Part shown: piece by piece, positions 27,073 to 36,312 of the stretch
Layout: each line of letters opens with the position of its first letter
Numbering within the stretch: position 1 is the first letter of the stretch
DNA from: Nocardioides sp. Root682
GTDB taxonomy: Bacteria; Actinomycetota; Actinomycetes; Propionibacteriales; Nocardioidaceae
DNA length: 64,000 nt
Assembly (NCBI RefSeq): GCF_001427795.1
Contig: NZ_LMHJ01000001.1
Span: forward strand, 1,885,664-1,949,663
Direction of reading: 5' to 3'
The notes under the pieces: model-generated
The model's input: only the letters and a program-made list of their open reading frames with translations
The model's database searches: none
What the model was told of the DNA's origin: nothing
Translations under genes and position numbers: made by a program

Positions 27073-27657
27073 TTATTCGACAGGGTCGACCACCAGGACC
27101 TGCGCAGCGCGCACGACCCGGTCGCCGAACTTGTAGCCGGCCTTGGCGATCAGCTTGCACGTGGTGACCGTGACCTCCGGGTCGGTCCCGATGTGCGACA
27201 GCGCCTCGTGGACCGTGGGGTCGAAGGCGTCACCGACCTCACCGAACTTGACCAGACCCAGCCCGGCCACGGTGCGCTCGAGCTGCTCGGCGACGGCCTT
27301 GAAGCCACCCTCCAACGGCTCGTGCTCCCGCGCCCGCTCGATGTTGTCGAGGACCTCGACGATCGGCGCGAGCGCGGAGTACGTCGCGTTCTCCCGCAAC
27401 AGCTCGCGGTCGCGGTCGACCCGGCGCTTGTAGTTGAGGTACTCGGCCTGCAGGCGCTGCAGGTCGAGCGTGCGCTCCTCGAGGGCCATCTTCGTGACCG
27501 TGAGCTCGTCGGCCTCGGGGGTCTCGTCGGGGTCTCGAGACGGTTGCTGCGCAACCTCCTCGACCAGCGACGGATCGACGTCGACCTCGGGGACCTCCGG
27601 GGAGGGAGCAGCCGCGTCGGGCTGCTCCCCCTCCGGTACGACGTTGTCGTCGGTCAC
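27073..27657 (-). CDS. grpE: Nucleotide exchange factor GrpE
   Basis: This 194-residue protein releases ADP from DnaK. An acidic disordered N-terminus (about 1-45) is followed by a long coiled-coil ('[20 protein letters not shown]') and the C-terminal beta-wing that ends in the family signature '[21 protein letters not shown]'. Its GTG overlaps the dnaK stop (GTGA), indicating coupled translation within the heat-shock operon. Confidence 0.96.
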   Translation of the reverse strand: MTDDNVVPEGEQPDAAAPSPEVPEVDVDPSLVEEVAQQPSRDPDETPEADELTVTKMALEERTLDLQRLQAEYLNYKRRVDRDRELLRENATYSALAPIVEVLDNIERAREHEPLEGGFKAVAEQLERTVAGLGLVKFGEVGDAFDPTVHEALSHIGTDPEVTVTTCKLIAKAGYKFGDRVVRAAQVLVVDPVE

Positions 27658-29519
27658 TTGGCGTCGCCCTCGGCGTCAGGCTCGTCGTCGACGATCTCGG
27701 CCTCGACGACGTCGTCGTCGGCCTCGCCCGTGGCGCCCGTGCTGCCACCGGCAGCGGCGGACTCGGCCTCCGCGGCGGCGTACATCGCGGCACCCATCTT
27801 CTGGCTGGACTCGCCCAGCTTGCTGATGGCGGCGGTGAGCGACTCGGCGTCGGCCTCGGCGTTCTCGAGGACGGCCTTCAGCGCGTCGACGTCGGCACTG
27901 ACCTCGGTCTTGACCTCGTCCGGGATCTTGTCACCGTTGTCGGCCAGGAACTTCTCGGTCGTGTAGACGAGCTGGTCGCCCTGGTTGCGGACCTCGACGG
28001 CCTCGCGACGCTTGGCGTCCTCCTCGGCGAACTGCTCGGCCTCCTTGACCATGCGGTCGATGTCGTCCTTGGACAGCGCGCTGCCACCGGAGATGGTCAT
28101 CGACTGCTCGCGGCCCGACGCCTGGTCCTTCGCGGACACGTGGACGATGCCGTCGGCGTCGATGTCGAAGGTGACCTCGATCTTCGGGACGCCGCGCGGG
28201 GCCGGCGGCAGGCCGGTCAGCTCGAAGTTGCCGAGCTGCTGGTTCTGCGACCAGATCGCCCGCTCGCCCTGCGCCACCTTGATCTCGACCGACGGCTGGT
28301 TGTCGTCGGCGGTGGTGAAGATCTCCGAGCGCTTGGTCGGGATCGTGGTGTTGCGCTCGATGAGCGTGGTGAAGACGCCGCCCTTGGTCTCGATGCCGAG
28401 GCTCAGCGGGGTCACGTCGAGCAGCAGCACGTCCTTGACCTCACCGGCGAGGACGCCGGCCTGGAGTGCGGCGCCGACAGCGACGACCTCGTCCGGGTTG
28501 ACGCCCTTGTTGGGCTCCTTGCCGCCGAGCATCTCCTTGACCAGCTCGGTCACGGCGGGCATCCGGGTCGAACCACCGACGAGGACCACGTGGTCGATCG
28601 CGGAGAGCGCGACGCCACCGTCCTTGAGGACGTTCTGGAACGGAGCCTTGGTGCGCTCGAGCAGGCTGGCGGTCAGGCGCTGGAACTCCGAGCGCGAGAG
28701 GCGCTCCTCGAAGTGCAGCGGGCCGTTCTCGCCGTGGGTGATGTAGGGCAGGTGGACCGTCGTGTCGGCCGAGGACGACAGCTCGATCTTCGCCTTCTCG
28801 GCAGCTTCCTGGAGACGCTGCGCGGCGATCTTGTCCTTGGACAGGTCGACGCCGTTGGCGTCCTTGAACTTCTTGACCATCCACTCGACGACCGCGTTGT
28901 CCCAGTCGTCACCACCGAGGTGGTTGTCACCACTGGTGGCCTTCACCTCGACGACGCCCTCGCCGATCTCGAGGAGGGACACGTCGAACGTGCCGCCACC
29001 GAGGTCGTAGACGAGGATCGTCTGGTCGTCGCCCTTGTCGAGGCCGTAGGCCAGCGCTGCAGCCGTCGGCTCGTTGACGATCCGGTCGACCTTGAGGCCC
29101 GCGATCTCGCCGGCTTCCTTGGTCGCCTGGCGCTGCGCGTCGGAGAAGTACGCCGGGACGGTGATCACGGCGTTCGTGACCGTCTCGCCGAGGTAGGCCT
29201 CCGCGTCGCGCTTGAGCTTCTGCAGGATGAACGCCGAGATCTGCTGCGGCGTGAAGTCCTTGTCGACGGGGTCGCCGACGTGCTGGGTCCAGTCAGTGCC
29301 CATGTGGCGCTTGACCGACCGGATGGTGCGGTCCACGTTGGTGACGGCCTGGCGCTTCGCGACCTCGCCGACGAGCACCTCGCCGCTCTTCGCGAAGGCG
29401 ACCACCGACGGCGTCGTACGGGCGCCCTCTGCGTTCGCGATGACCGTGGGCTCGCCGCCCTCGAGGACTGCGACGACGCTGTTCGTCGTGCCGAGGTCGA
29501 TGCCGACAGCTCGTGCCAT
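27654..29519 (-). CDS. dnaK: Chaperone DnaK (Hsp70)
   Basis: This 621-residue Hsp70 chaperone binds exposed hydrophobic segments in an ATP-controlled cycle. The ATPase signatures '[13 protein letters not shown]', '[14 protein letters not shown]' and '[13 protein letters not shown]' are present, followed by the substrate-binding domain and a helical lid with a Gly/Ala-rich acidic C-terminus. It is the first gene of dnaK-grpE-dnaJ-hspR, the standard actinobacterial operon. A HAIR operator lies 45 bases upstream of the ATG. Confidence 0.98.
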   Translation of the reverse strand: MARAVGIDLGTTNSVVAVLEGGEPTVIANAEGARTTPSVVAFAKSGEVLVGEVAKRQAVTNVDRTIRSVKRHMGTDWTQHVGDPVDKDFTPQQISAFILQKLKRDAEAYLGETVTNAVITVPAYFSDAQRQATKEAGEIAGLKVDRIVNEPTAAALAYGLDKGDDQTILVYDLGGGTFDVSLLEIGEGVVEVKATSGDNHLGGDDWDNAVVEWMVKKFKDANGVDLSKDKIAAQRLQEAAEKAKIELSSSADTTVHLPYITHGENGPLHFEERLSRSEFQRLTASLLERTKAPFQNVLKDGGVALSAIDHVVLVGGSTRMPAVTELVKEMLGGKEPNKGVNPDEVVAVGAALQAGVLAGEVKDVLLLDVTPLSLGIETKGGVFTTLIERNTTIPTKRSEIFTTADDNQPSVEIKVAQGERAIWSQNQQLGNFELTGLPPAPRGVPKIEVTFDIDADGIVHVSAKDQASGREQSMTISGGSALSKDDIDRMVKEAEQFAEEDAKRREAVEVRNQGDQLVYTTEKFLADNGDKIPDEVKTEVSADVDALKAVLENAEADAESLTAAISKLGESSQKMGAAMYAAAEAESAAAGGSTGATGEADDDVVEAEIVDDEPDAEGDAK

Positions 29520-29563
29520 GGTGTTGTTCCTCCGTGTTGATTCAGGGTTTCGGCGTCAGGTTA

Positions 29564-29585
29564 GTTGAGCCGGATGCACTCAAGT
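29564..29585. promoter_or_regulatory. HAIR operator (HspR site) upstream of dnaK
   Basis: GTTGAGC at 29564-29570, seven bases, then ACTCAAGT at 29578-29585: a near-perfect HAIR (CTTGAGT-N7-ACTCAAG) with one mismatch in the left arm. HspR, the last gene of this operon, should close a feedback loop here. Confidence 0.85.
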
Positions 29586-29728
29586 CTGACACAGGTCACA
29601 ACGGGCGGCGAAGGGGGGTTTGTTCCCGCCCGCCGACACCGATTTTCCGACAGTGTCGACAGCCCTCCCCCCGGCCTACGATCGACGTGGGGCCTGCCCT
29701 GAACGGGACCCGCCCCAGGGGGACGGCC

Positions 29729-31291
29729 ATGAACCCTGAACAGCTGTCCCGCAGGAACGCCATGTGGGACCGGATAGGTCGCGGGGAGCTCAACAACGCG
29801 GCCACCGACGCCCTGCTCCTGCTCCACACCCTCGACTCGTCCGCCGACCAGGCCGAGATCCACAGTGCCCTCGGCCTGATGCTGCAACGCGTCGGCCGGG
29901 TCGCGGAGTCGCGGGACCGCTTCGCCCTCGCCGCGGAGCTCACCGCCCACGACCCCCGCCTGCAGGCGTCGTACGTCGCCGACGAGGCGGGCTCGCGGTT
30001 CCTGCTCGGCGACCTCGCCGGCGCGGCCAGCCAGGCCGAGCACGCCCGACGCCTCGGCGACAGGTACGCCAACCGCTTCGCGGCCTGCGAGGCCCTGAAC
30101 ACGCTCACCGGGATCGCCCTGAGCGAGGGGCGCGCGTCGGACGGCCTGCGCCTGAGCAAGCAGGGCGTGGCCATGCAGGCGGCCGAGCAGGAGAGCACGG
30201 GCGGCGGCCCGCTCTCGCACCTGTACCACGGCCTCGCCCTGATCGAGCTGGACCGTTTCGCCGACGCCGACGCGGCCTTCGCCGAGGGGATGCGTCGCAG
30301 CGTGATCGCCGGGTCGGCCGGGCAGCTGACCTGGTACCACTGCATGCGCGCGCTGGCGCGCTACCTCTCGGGGCGCTGGGACGAAGCGGTCGGCGACGCG
30401 CGGGCGGGGCTCGACGACGCCGACCGGACGGGCACCCTGATCGCCCGGCCGATCGGCTGGGCGGTCGTCGCGCTGGTCGAGGGTGGACGCGGCAACGTGA
30501 CGACGGCCGCGCGCCTCGTCGCCCCGCGGGAGGGTGCGCTGACCGCGATCGGCTTCCCCGGCGAGGAGTGGCTGTCGATGGCGCGCGCCGCGGTGGCGCC
30601 TGACCCGGGCACGGCGTACGACGTGCTCGTCGAGGGCTGGCTGCACGCGCTGCGCACGCCGTACTTCCTCGGCTGGCGCTCCCTCGCGCCCGCGCTGGTC
30701 CACAACGCCGTGCTGCTCGGCCACCTCGACATGGCCAGGCAGGCCACCCTCCACGCCGAGGCCGGGGCGGCTCTCTCCGGCCGCGTCCCGTCCGCCCTCG
30801 GCGCCGCGCTGCGCTGCCGGGCCCTCCTCGACGGCGACGCCGACACGGCAGTCGCCTCGGTCGAGGCGTTTCGTCGATCGGGCCGTCCGTTCGCCCTCGC
30901 ATCGGCCTGCCTGGACGCGGCCCGCCTGCTCCGCACGAGCGGGTACGACGACCGGGCGGTCACCTACGTACGCGAGGCTGCCGACGTCTTCCACGCCCTG
31001 CGCGCCACACCGTGGCTCGCCCGCGCAGGACAACGACTGATGCACCTCCCGACCCCTTCCCCGGTCGCACGGCAGGTCGTCGGCACGCCGCCCGGATGGC
31101 TCGACCTGACGGCAACCGAACGCGAGGTGGCGCGCCACGTGGCGCGCGGGCTGACCAACCCCGGGATCGCCGCGGTGCTCTTCATCTCCCCCCGGACCGT
31201 GCAGACCCACACCTCGCACATCTACGCCAAGCTCCGGATCGGCTCCCGGGTGCAGCTCACGTCCGTCCTGCGCCGGCACGGCCTCGACTGA
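29729..31291 (+). CDS. LuxR-family regulator with TPR-like helical domain (copy A)
   Basis: This 520-residue protein has a long helical, TPR-like N-terminal region (about 1-440) and a LuxR-type helix-turn-helix at the C-terminus with 'LTATEREVARHVARGLTNPG' and 'ISPRTVQTHTSHIYAKL'. It lacks a Walker A motif, so it is not a LAL ATPase type. Its middle strongly resembles the regulator at 31949-33517 (for example 'ADRTGTLIARPIG' versus 'ADRTGAFASRPLA'), so the two are paralogues. AGGGGGAC precedes the ATG. It would bind DNA as a dimer, with the signal perceived by the TPR region. The targets are unknown. Confidence 0.8.
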   Translation: MNPEQLSRRNAMWDRIGRGELNNAATDALLLLHTLDSSADQAEIHSALGLMLQRVGRVAESRDRFALAAELTAHDPRLQASYVADEAGSRFLLGDLAGAASQAEHARRLGDRYANRFAACEALNTLTGIALSEGRASDGLRLSKQGVAMQAAEQESTGGGPLSHLYHGLALIELDRFADADAAFAEGMRRSVIAGSAGQLTWYHCMRALARYLSGRWDEAVGDARAGLDDADRTGTLIARPIGWAVVALVEGGRGNVTTAARLVAPREGALTAIGFPGEEWLSMARAAVAPDPGTAYDVLVEGWLHALRTPYFLGWRSLAPALVHNAVLLGHLDMARQATLHAEAGAALSGRVPSALGAALRCRALLDGDADTAVASVEAFRRSGRPFALASACLDAARLLRTSGYDDRAVTYVREAADVFHALRATPWLARAGQRLMHLPTPSPVARQVVGTPPGWLDLTATEREVARHVARGLTNPGIAAVLFISPRTVQTHTSHIYAKLRIGSRVQLTSVLRRHGLD

Positions 31292-31381
31292 TATCCGCCA
31301 CATGGCGGATGCGGAGAAGGGCCGTGACACGGCACTGTCCGGGCATTCAGTCGAGCAGCCCGAACCCAGCAGGAGCCCACC

Positions 31382-31930
31382 GTGAAGCAAGCCGCCCTCT
31401 CCTTCGCCCCCTCCGAGACCCAGGCGCGGTGGCAGCAGATGCACCGTCGCTACGCCGTCGTGCACCGCGTCATCGACGCGGGGCGGATCGACGACCAGGA
31501 TCCCGAGATCAAGGCGGTCTTCCCCGATCGCGCCGAACTGGTGCGGGCCCTGTTCCAGCAGTGGACGACCCTGATGGGCGGCTGTGTCGACTTCGCGCTC
31601 GAGGTCGGCCAGGACCACGAGGGCGAGGAGACCCTCCGCGCGGCGCACCGGGCAGCCCTGCGCCGGAGCCCTTCGCTCTACCGCCTGATCGTCCAGGAGA
31701 GCAGCACCCCACTGGGCGAACGGCTCAACCACCAGGAGAACGTGCGTCTCGCCTGCGCGGTCGGCATTGCCCACGCGGGTGAGACGAGCGCACAGGCCGC
31801 TGCCGTCGTCAGCCGGATCCTCGCGTCGGTCGACACACCGAGCGCCGTTCCGACGCCCGGCTGGTTCCGCTCGGCGGTCGACTGGATCGCCGGCCGCGAG
31901 GTCGAGGGTCCGGAACGACTGCTCCGCTGA
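31382..31930 (+). CDS. Small helical protein of unknown function between two LuxR regulators
   Basis: This 182-residue protein is predicted to be all-helical and cytosolic. I recognise no conserved domain. Visible features are 'SETQARWQQMHRRYAVVHRV', a 'WTTLMGGCVDFALEVG' helix and a C-terminal Trp-containing helix 'WFRSAVDWIAGREVEG'. GTG at 31382 follows AGGAG. It lies 90 bases after the LuxR copy A gene in the same direction and converges on copy B, so it could be a target of either regulator. Confidence 0.6.
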   Translation: MKQAALSFAPSETQARWQQMHRRYAVVHRVIDAGRIDDQDPEIKAVFPDRAELVRALFQQWTTLMGGCVDFALEVGQDHEGEETLRAAHRAALRRSPSLYRLIVQESSTPLGERLNHQENVRLACAVGIAHAGETSAQAAAVVSRILASVDTPSAVPTPGWFRSAVDWIAGREVEGPERLLR

Positions 31931-31948
31931 CCAGGGCGGACACCGGCG

Positions 31949-33517
31949 TCAGGGCTGGCCGGCGAACAGACCGGCCAGCTGGACGCGGCCACTGACGCCA
32001 CACTTGCGGCAGGCCGAGGCCAGCTGCGACTGGACGGTCCGCGGCGAGACCCCGAGACGCGCGGCGATCAACGGGTTGGTCAGCCCCTCGACCGCCAGCG
32101 CCACGACCCGGCACTCGCCGGCCGTCAACAGGTGCCACGGTCCCGGATCCGGTGCGAACCCCGGGTCCGGGGCCGTTCCAGAGGCACGGAACATGCTGCG
32201 CGCCACCTGTGCACTCCACGTGGTGGCGCCGAGCGCGTGGAAGACGACCGCGGCCTCTCGCAGGGCCTCGATCCGGCGCGACGGGTCCGTCGCCGTGCGC
32301 GCTGCGGCGACACAGCCGAAGGCGAGCGGGAGCGGACGGCCCACCGTCCGCAACAGGTCCAGCCCCTCGACCAGTGCCTGCTGGTCTCCCGTCAGGGCCG
32401 CACGGCAGCACAGCGCAGTGGCCCGCGCGCTCGCCGTACCGGCCGTCTCCGCAGCCGCGACGACCCGTTCGCTGACGGCCTCGGCAAGAGCCCGGTCGCC
32501 GCGGTGCACCGCGAGCACGACCAGCGGGTGCGCGAACACCTTCCAGGCCAGGTAGCTCGGCGTTCCGCGCAGCCGGAACCACGCCTCGCACAGTGCGTCG
32601 TAGCGCTCGTCGGCGTCCATGGTGGTCGCCGCGACCGCAAGCGCCACCCACTCCTCGCCCAGGCCGCCGCCAGGGCCGAGCCGGTGCGTCCGGGCGGCAG
32701 CGACCAGTCCGCGGGCCACGGCGACGTTGCCGCGCAGCCCCTCGATGCACGCCGCGACGCCGGAGGCCAGCGGCCGGCTGGCGAAGGCGCCGGTCCGGTC
32801 GGCACCCGCCAGCGAACGAGCAGCCTCGTCGCGCGCCTCGTCCCAGTGCCCGTCGAGGAAGTGGAGCAGTGCCTGCGAGGCGAGGTACCACGCCACCTGG
32901 CCCGTGTCGCCCTCCTCCTCCGCGATCCGCACTCCCTCGGCGATGGCGGCATGTGCCTCGTCCATGCGGTCGAGCTCTGCCAGCGACATGGCCAGCAGGA
33001 TGTGGGCGGTCGATCGGTACTCCGCCTGCCCGATGCCGTCGTCGTCGTACGACGTCGCCTCGACGGCGCACGCGAGCGCCCGGTCGAGGCGGCCGCGGCC
33101 CAGGTGCACCGCGGCCATCGTGGTGCGGCCCTGGCGCACGGCGAAGTCCACACCGTGGGCCAGCCCGAGCTCGATGGACTCGAGCGCTTCGCGCTCGGCG
33201 CGGTCGAGGTCGCCGGCGAGCACACCGGAGATCGACGACGCCGCGAGGACCATGCCTCGCTCTGCGCCGGCATCCCCGATCAGGGCGAGAGCCCGGGCAA
33301 ACTGACTGTCTGCATCGGCTATGAGGCCCGAGCGCTGCATCATCAACCCGATCACTGCCTCCACGCGACCGCGCTGGAGCGGATCCCGGCTCACCATGAG
33401 GAGCCGCGTCACGCTCGCGAACGCCCGGTCGAAGTCACCGGCCTCGACGGCCAGCCACATCTCCATCTCGAGGTCGGGCGTACCGGCTGCACCGGCTGCG
33501 GGCGAGGGTTCGGACAT
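31949..33517 (-). CDS. LuxR-family regulator with TPR-like helical domain (copy B)
   Basis: This 522-residue protein is a paralogue of copy A, with the same TPR-like helical body and a C-terminal LuxR helix-turn-helix ('LLTAGECRVVALAVEGLTNP', 'VSPRTVQSQLASACRKCG'). It has two nearby cysteines in its recognition region and lacks Walker motifs. Copies A and B lie convergently around the small 31382-31930 gene, suggesting that duplication and inversion created the trio. No ligand domain can be named. Confidence 0.8.
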   Translation of the reverse strand: MSEPSPAAGAAGTPDLEMEMWLAVEAGDFDRAFASVTRLLMVSRDPLQRGRVEAVIGLMMQRSGLIADADSQFARALALIGDAGAERGMVLAASSISGVLAGDLDRAEREALESIELGLAHGVDFAVRQGRTTMAAVHLGRGRLDRALACAVEATSYDDDGIGQAEYRSTAHILLAMSLAELDRMDEAHAAIAEGVRIAEEEGDTGQVAWYLASQALLHFLDGHWDEARDEAARSLAGADRTGAFASRPLASGVAACIEGLRGNVAVARGLVAAARTHRLGPGGGLGEEWVALAVAATTMDADERYDALCEAWFRLRGTPSYLAWKVFAHPLVVLAVHRGDRALAEAVSERVVAAAETAGTASARATALCCRAALTGDQQALVEGLDLLRTVGRPLPLAFGCVAAARTATDPSRRIEALREAAVVFHALGATTWSAQVARSMFRASGTAPDPGFAPDPGPWHLLTAGECRVVALAVEGLTNPLIAARLGVSPRTVQSQLASACRKCGVSGRVQLAGLFAGQP

Positions 33518-33669
33518 GGTCGGCTCCGGCGGACAGGCAATGGGTGTGTGCCCGAGAACCGGGTGCGGCAGGGCCGACCCTCATCCCATGGTCACCCGCC
33601 TCGCGTGCGTCCACCATGCCCCATCCGGGCCATTGCGCCGCCACTTCGCGGGCGGGTCAGCCCGGTCGG

Positions 33670-34278
33670 TCAGCCGACCTGGACGCGGATCTCGTTGCTG
33701 ACCGTGCCGTCGTCGCGGTCGATCACCCGGAACCGGTTGAGCCCGCCCTGGCCGGTGAAGATGTAGCTCGAGAAGGTGCCGTTGGTGACGCCGACGCTGG
33801 CCGGGAAGTCTGCCCAGTCGCCGTTCTCGAAGCGCTGGAGCCAGAGGATCGCGCCTTCGCCGCCGGGATAGACGCCACTGAAGTAGATCCGCTCGTCAGC
33901 CGCGACGCTGCTGTCGACGGCCTGGAGCGAGATCTCACCGGACCCGGGCGACTCGGACTCGGTCGCCTCGGACGTCTCCTCGGTCTCCTCGAAGTCCGAC
34001 TCGTCGGTGGACTGGGACTCCTCGGGGGACTCGGTGTTCAGCGTGATCCGCGGTCCCCCGGAGCCCGCTGTCTCGACCGGGGTCGGCAGGTACATCGACT
34101 CGCGCACCGTCGATCCGGCAGCCGAGGAGTCCCCGCCGTCACCGATGCCCAGGAACCGCGACCCCATCAGGGCCACCAACGCGAGGATCAGCCCCACCCC
34201 GAGGGCGACGGCGAGCAGGGCCACCAGCCCGTTGAGCACGGGGCGGTCGAACCTGGGCTCCTGCTGCGGGTCACTCAC
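33670..34278 (-). CDS. Single-pass membrane protein with acidic linker and external domain
   Basis: This 202-residue protein has a short cytosolic N-terminus, one transmembrane helix (about 15-37), a Ser/Glu/Asp-rich linker (about 70-112) and a C-terminal external domain with 'YPGGEGAILWLQRFENGDWADF' features (only the theme is cited). The last domain has an immunoglobulin-like strand pattern as found in cell-surface proteins. It sits just downstream of the sigma/anti-sigma-like operon in the same direction. The function is unknown. Confidence 0.6.
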   Translation of the reverse strand: MSDPQQEPRFDRPVLNGLVALLAVALGVGLILALVALMGSRFLGIGDGGDSSAAGSTVRESMYLPTPVETAGSGGPRITLNTESPEESQSTDESDFEETEETSEATESESPGSGEISLQAVDSSVAADERIYFSGVYPGGEGAILWLQRFENGDWADFPASVGVTNGTFSSYIFTGQGGLNRFRVIDRDDGTVSNEIRVQVG

Positions 34279-34333
34279 CGGGCCATTCTCCGCGACGCGG
34301 GCGACGCAACCAAACCCGGTGACCCCCGGAGTG

Positions 34334-35287
34334 TCACCGGACGTACGGCGGCCGCACCTGGTCATCGCCGGTCAGGGAAGGGATCTCCCGCCCGCTGTCC
34401 GGGTCCACGATCGGCGCGGTCGCCGGCCTGTCGTACCACCACTGGGCACCGACGCGGAGCATCTCGAGGAAGGCCGGCTCCTGGGCCAGCGCGACGAGCT
34501 CCTCGACGCTGATGCCGGCCGGACCGTTGTCCTCGACCTCGTCCCAGCCGAGCTCGGACACGTTGAGCTCGGCCCGGATGCCGTCGTTCATGATCGTCAG
34601 GGCCGTGCCGTAGGACCATTCCTCGGGCGGGTTGGCGGGGTCGTGCGACGGCAGCTCGATGCGCTCGCCCTCGGCGAACCCGCGATTGCCGGGCGGCAGC
34701 AGGTCGACGGTCGCGACGGCGAACCAGCCGTCCCCGAAGGACGCCTGCGCGCAGTCGTGCAGCTCACGGGCCTGGTTGATGGCCGCACAGCCCTGCTCGA
34801 CGAAGCGGCGCGACGGGTCCTCCTCCTTCAACCAGCCGAAGACCCCGATCCGGGCCTGGATCTGCGGCAGACCGCCGGCCGTGGCGAACAGGTCGACCCG
34901 GCCGGGTTCGGTCGGCAACATGGTGACGGCGCCGTACCTCGCGGGCAGGACTTGCGCCAGGGTCGACCGGACCGTCTCGTTCCACTCGCTCGCGGTGACG
35001 TGCCCGTCGTCCAGCGGACCCGGCTCCGTCGTCGGCGGGCTCGGGTCGTTGGCGATCGGCGCGTGGCCCCGGTCGCCACCGGGTTCGGCGCCGCCACCGA
35101 CCACACCGGTGGCCAGGACCCCGCCGGCGACGGCGACCATCGCCAGGGCGGCACCGGCCATCGCGCGGCGCCGCCGGACGCGCACGACGCCCCGCGCTGT
35201 CGCGGCAGGGACGAGATCAGGTCCGGGCCCCAGGAGGTCGAGCTCGCGATCCAGCCGTGCACGGAATTCGTCGGTCGAGATGCTCAT
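34334..35287 (-). CDS. Membrane protein, anti-sigma-like partner of sigma factor
   Basis: This 317-residue protein has an N-terminal helical segment ('TDEFRARLDRELDLLG'), basic residues and a transmembrane helix (about 42-62), followed by a large external domain with two cysteines ('GCAAINQARELHDCAQ'). Its start overlaps the sigma stop (TGATG), so the two are coupled. The sigma-then-membrane-protein order is the usual arrangement for ECF sigma/anti-sigma pairs, unlike the reversed order at 6811-8135. No zinc-finger anti-sigma motif is seen, so the role is inferred from context. Confidence 0.6.
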   Translation of the reverse strand: MSISTDEFRARLDRELDLLGPGPDLVPAATARGVVRVRRRRAMAGAALAMVAVAGGVLATGVVGGGAEPGGDRGHAPIANDPSPPTTEPGPLDDGHVTASEWNETVRSTLAQVLPARYGAVTMLPTEPGRVDLFATAGGLPQIQARIGVFGWLKEEDPSRRFVEQGCAAINQARELHDCAQASFGDGWFAVATVDLLPPGNRGFAEGERIELPSHDPANPPEEWSYGTALTIMNDGIRAELNVSELGWDEVEDNGPAGISVEELVALAQEPAFLEMLRVGAQWWYDRPATAPIVDPDSGREIPSLTGDDQVRPPYVR

Positions 35288-35796
35288 CAGGTCTCCTCGG
35301 TCACTGTCGTCACTCGTTCGGCGAAGGCGTCACCGAGCAGCACCCGCAGCCGGTCCAGCCCCCGGCTCGCAGTGGACTTGACGTTGCCGGTGCTGCAACC
35401 GAGGGCCGCCGCGGTCTGTTCGACGCTGAGGTCCTCCCAGTAGCGCAGGACGACGACGGCGCGCATCCGCGGCGCCAGCTCGGCCAGTGCGGCCCGGACG
35501 GTCAGGGCGTGCGCATGGTCCGTGTCGCTCGGCCGGACGTCGACGGCCCGATGGAGCTCTCGCTCACGTTGCTCCCTGCGCCGGCCCTCGAGGAACGTAC
35601 GGACCATGGTCCGGTGCGCATAGGCGCCCGGAGTGTCGATCCGCGGCCAGGCGAGGTACATCTTGACCAGCGTCGCCTGCACCAGGTCTCGCGCCGAGTG
35701 CGGGTCTCCGGTGAGCAGCACACCCTGGCGGTACAGCCGCTGCTGCGCCTGCTCCGCCCAGGTGCTGAACCCGTCGGCCCTGCCGGTCCCTGCCAT
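35287..35796 (-). CDS. RNA polymerase sigma factor, SigE family (second copy)
   Basis: This 169-residue ECF-type sigma has region 2 ('GDPHSARDLVQATLVKMYLA') and region 4 ('LSVEQTAAALGCSTGNVKST' as its helix-turn-helix). ATG at 35796 was chosen because GAGGGA lies just upstream. A GTG at 35829 is in frame but has no such site. The upstream region contains GGCAACC on the minus strand, resembling the ECF -35 proposed for the first sigma operon, but no matching -10 was found at 16 bases. Confidence 0.85.
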   Translation of the reverse strand: MAGTGRADGFSTWAEQAQQRLYRQGVLLTGDPHSARDLVQATLVKMYLAWPRIDTPGAYAHRTMVRTFLEGRRREQRERELHRAVDVRPSDTDHAHALTVRAALAELAPRMRAVVVLRYWEDLSVEQTAAALGCSTGNVKSTASRGLDRLRVLLGDAFAERVTTVTEET

Positions 35797-35865
35797 CGCG
35801 TCCCTCGTGGGTCGGTGAACTGCCTTCACCCATGTTGAGGGACCGCGCGCCGGTTTGGTTGCCTG

Positions 35866-36312
35866 TCAGAAGCCGCGGGTCCAGACGACCTGTTCGTGCA
35901 GCCGGTCCGAGCGCCAGCCGTCCGCGGTCCGGACGAAGTGGTGGCGGTACAGGCCGCCGACCTCGACGATCTTCTCCCCACCCCTGCCGTCCGAGACCCG
36001 CATCGGGTTGTAGAAGTACGCCGCCACGTCGGCGGCGTCGCGACCGTCGGCGCCATCAGGGAGGAAGTCGAACGCGATCTGCCCGACGCTGTGCTGGCGG
36101 TGCCGGGAGAAGCCCGGGAGCGCCTCGGCGAGCCACGCCTTGACGACCGGGAACGTGTCGACGACGCCGCCGCTCTCGGTGTAGTCGATGTGCGCATCCG
36201 CGGTGAAGACGGTGTCCAGGTCATCGAAGTCACCCTCGTCGACGGCCAGTGTGTAGCGGGTGATCGCGTCGGTGATCTCGGCGCGGTCGATCAGTTCCTG
36301 CACGTCCATCAT
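35866..36312 (-). CDS. SnoaL-like (NTF2-fold) polyketide-cyclase/dehydratase-type protein
   Basis: This 148-residue cone-shaped NTF2-like protein has a buried active-site pocket formed by 'ITRYTLAVDEGDFDDLDTVF' and 'AHIDYTESGGVVDTF', ending in 'DGWRSDRLHEQVVW'. Such proteins catalyse dehydrations, isomerisations or lactone hydrolysis, often on steroids or polyketides. It overlaps the stop of the deazaflavin-dependent protein (ATGA), so the two are cotranscribed from the KstR-boxed region. The substrate cannot be inferred. Confidence 0.75.
   Translation of the reverse strand: MMDVQELIDRAEITDAITRYTLAVDEGDFDDLDTVFTADAHIDYTESGGVVDTFPVVKAWLAEALPGFSRHRQHSVGQIAFDFLPDGADGRDAADVAAYFYNPMRVSDGRGGEKIVEVGGLYRHHFVRTADGWRSDRLHEQVVWTRGF

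Noticed and set aside
29561..31774. 737-codon minus-strand frame over the LuxR copy A gene
   Set aside because: Its translation is Arg/Gly/Val-rich with no domains and it lies fully under two well-supported plus-strand genes.
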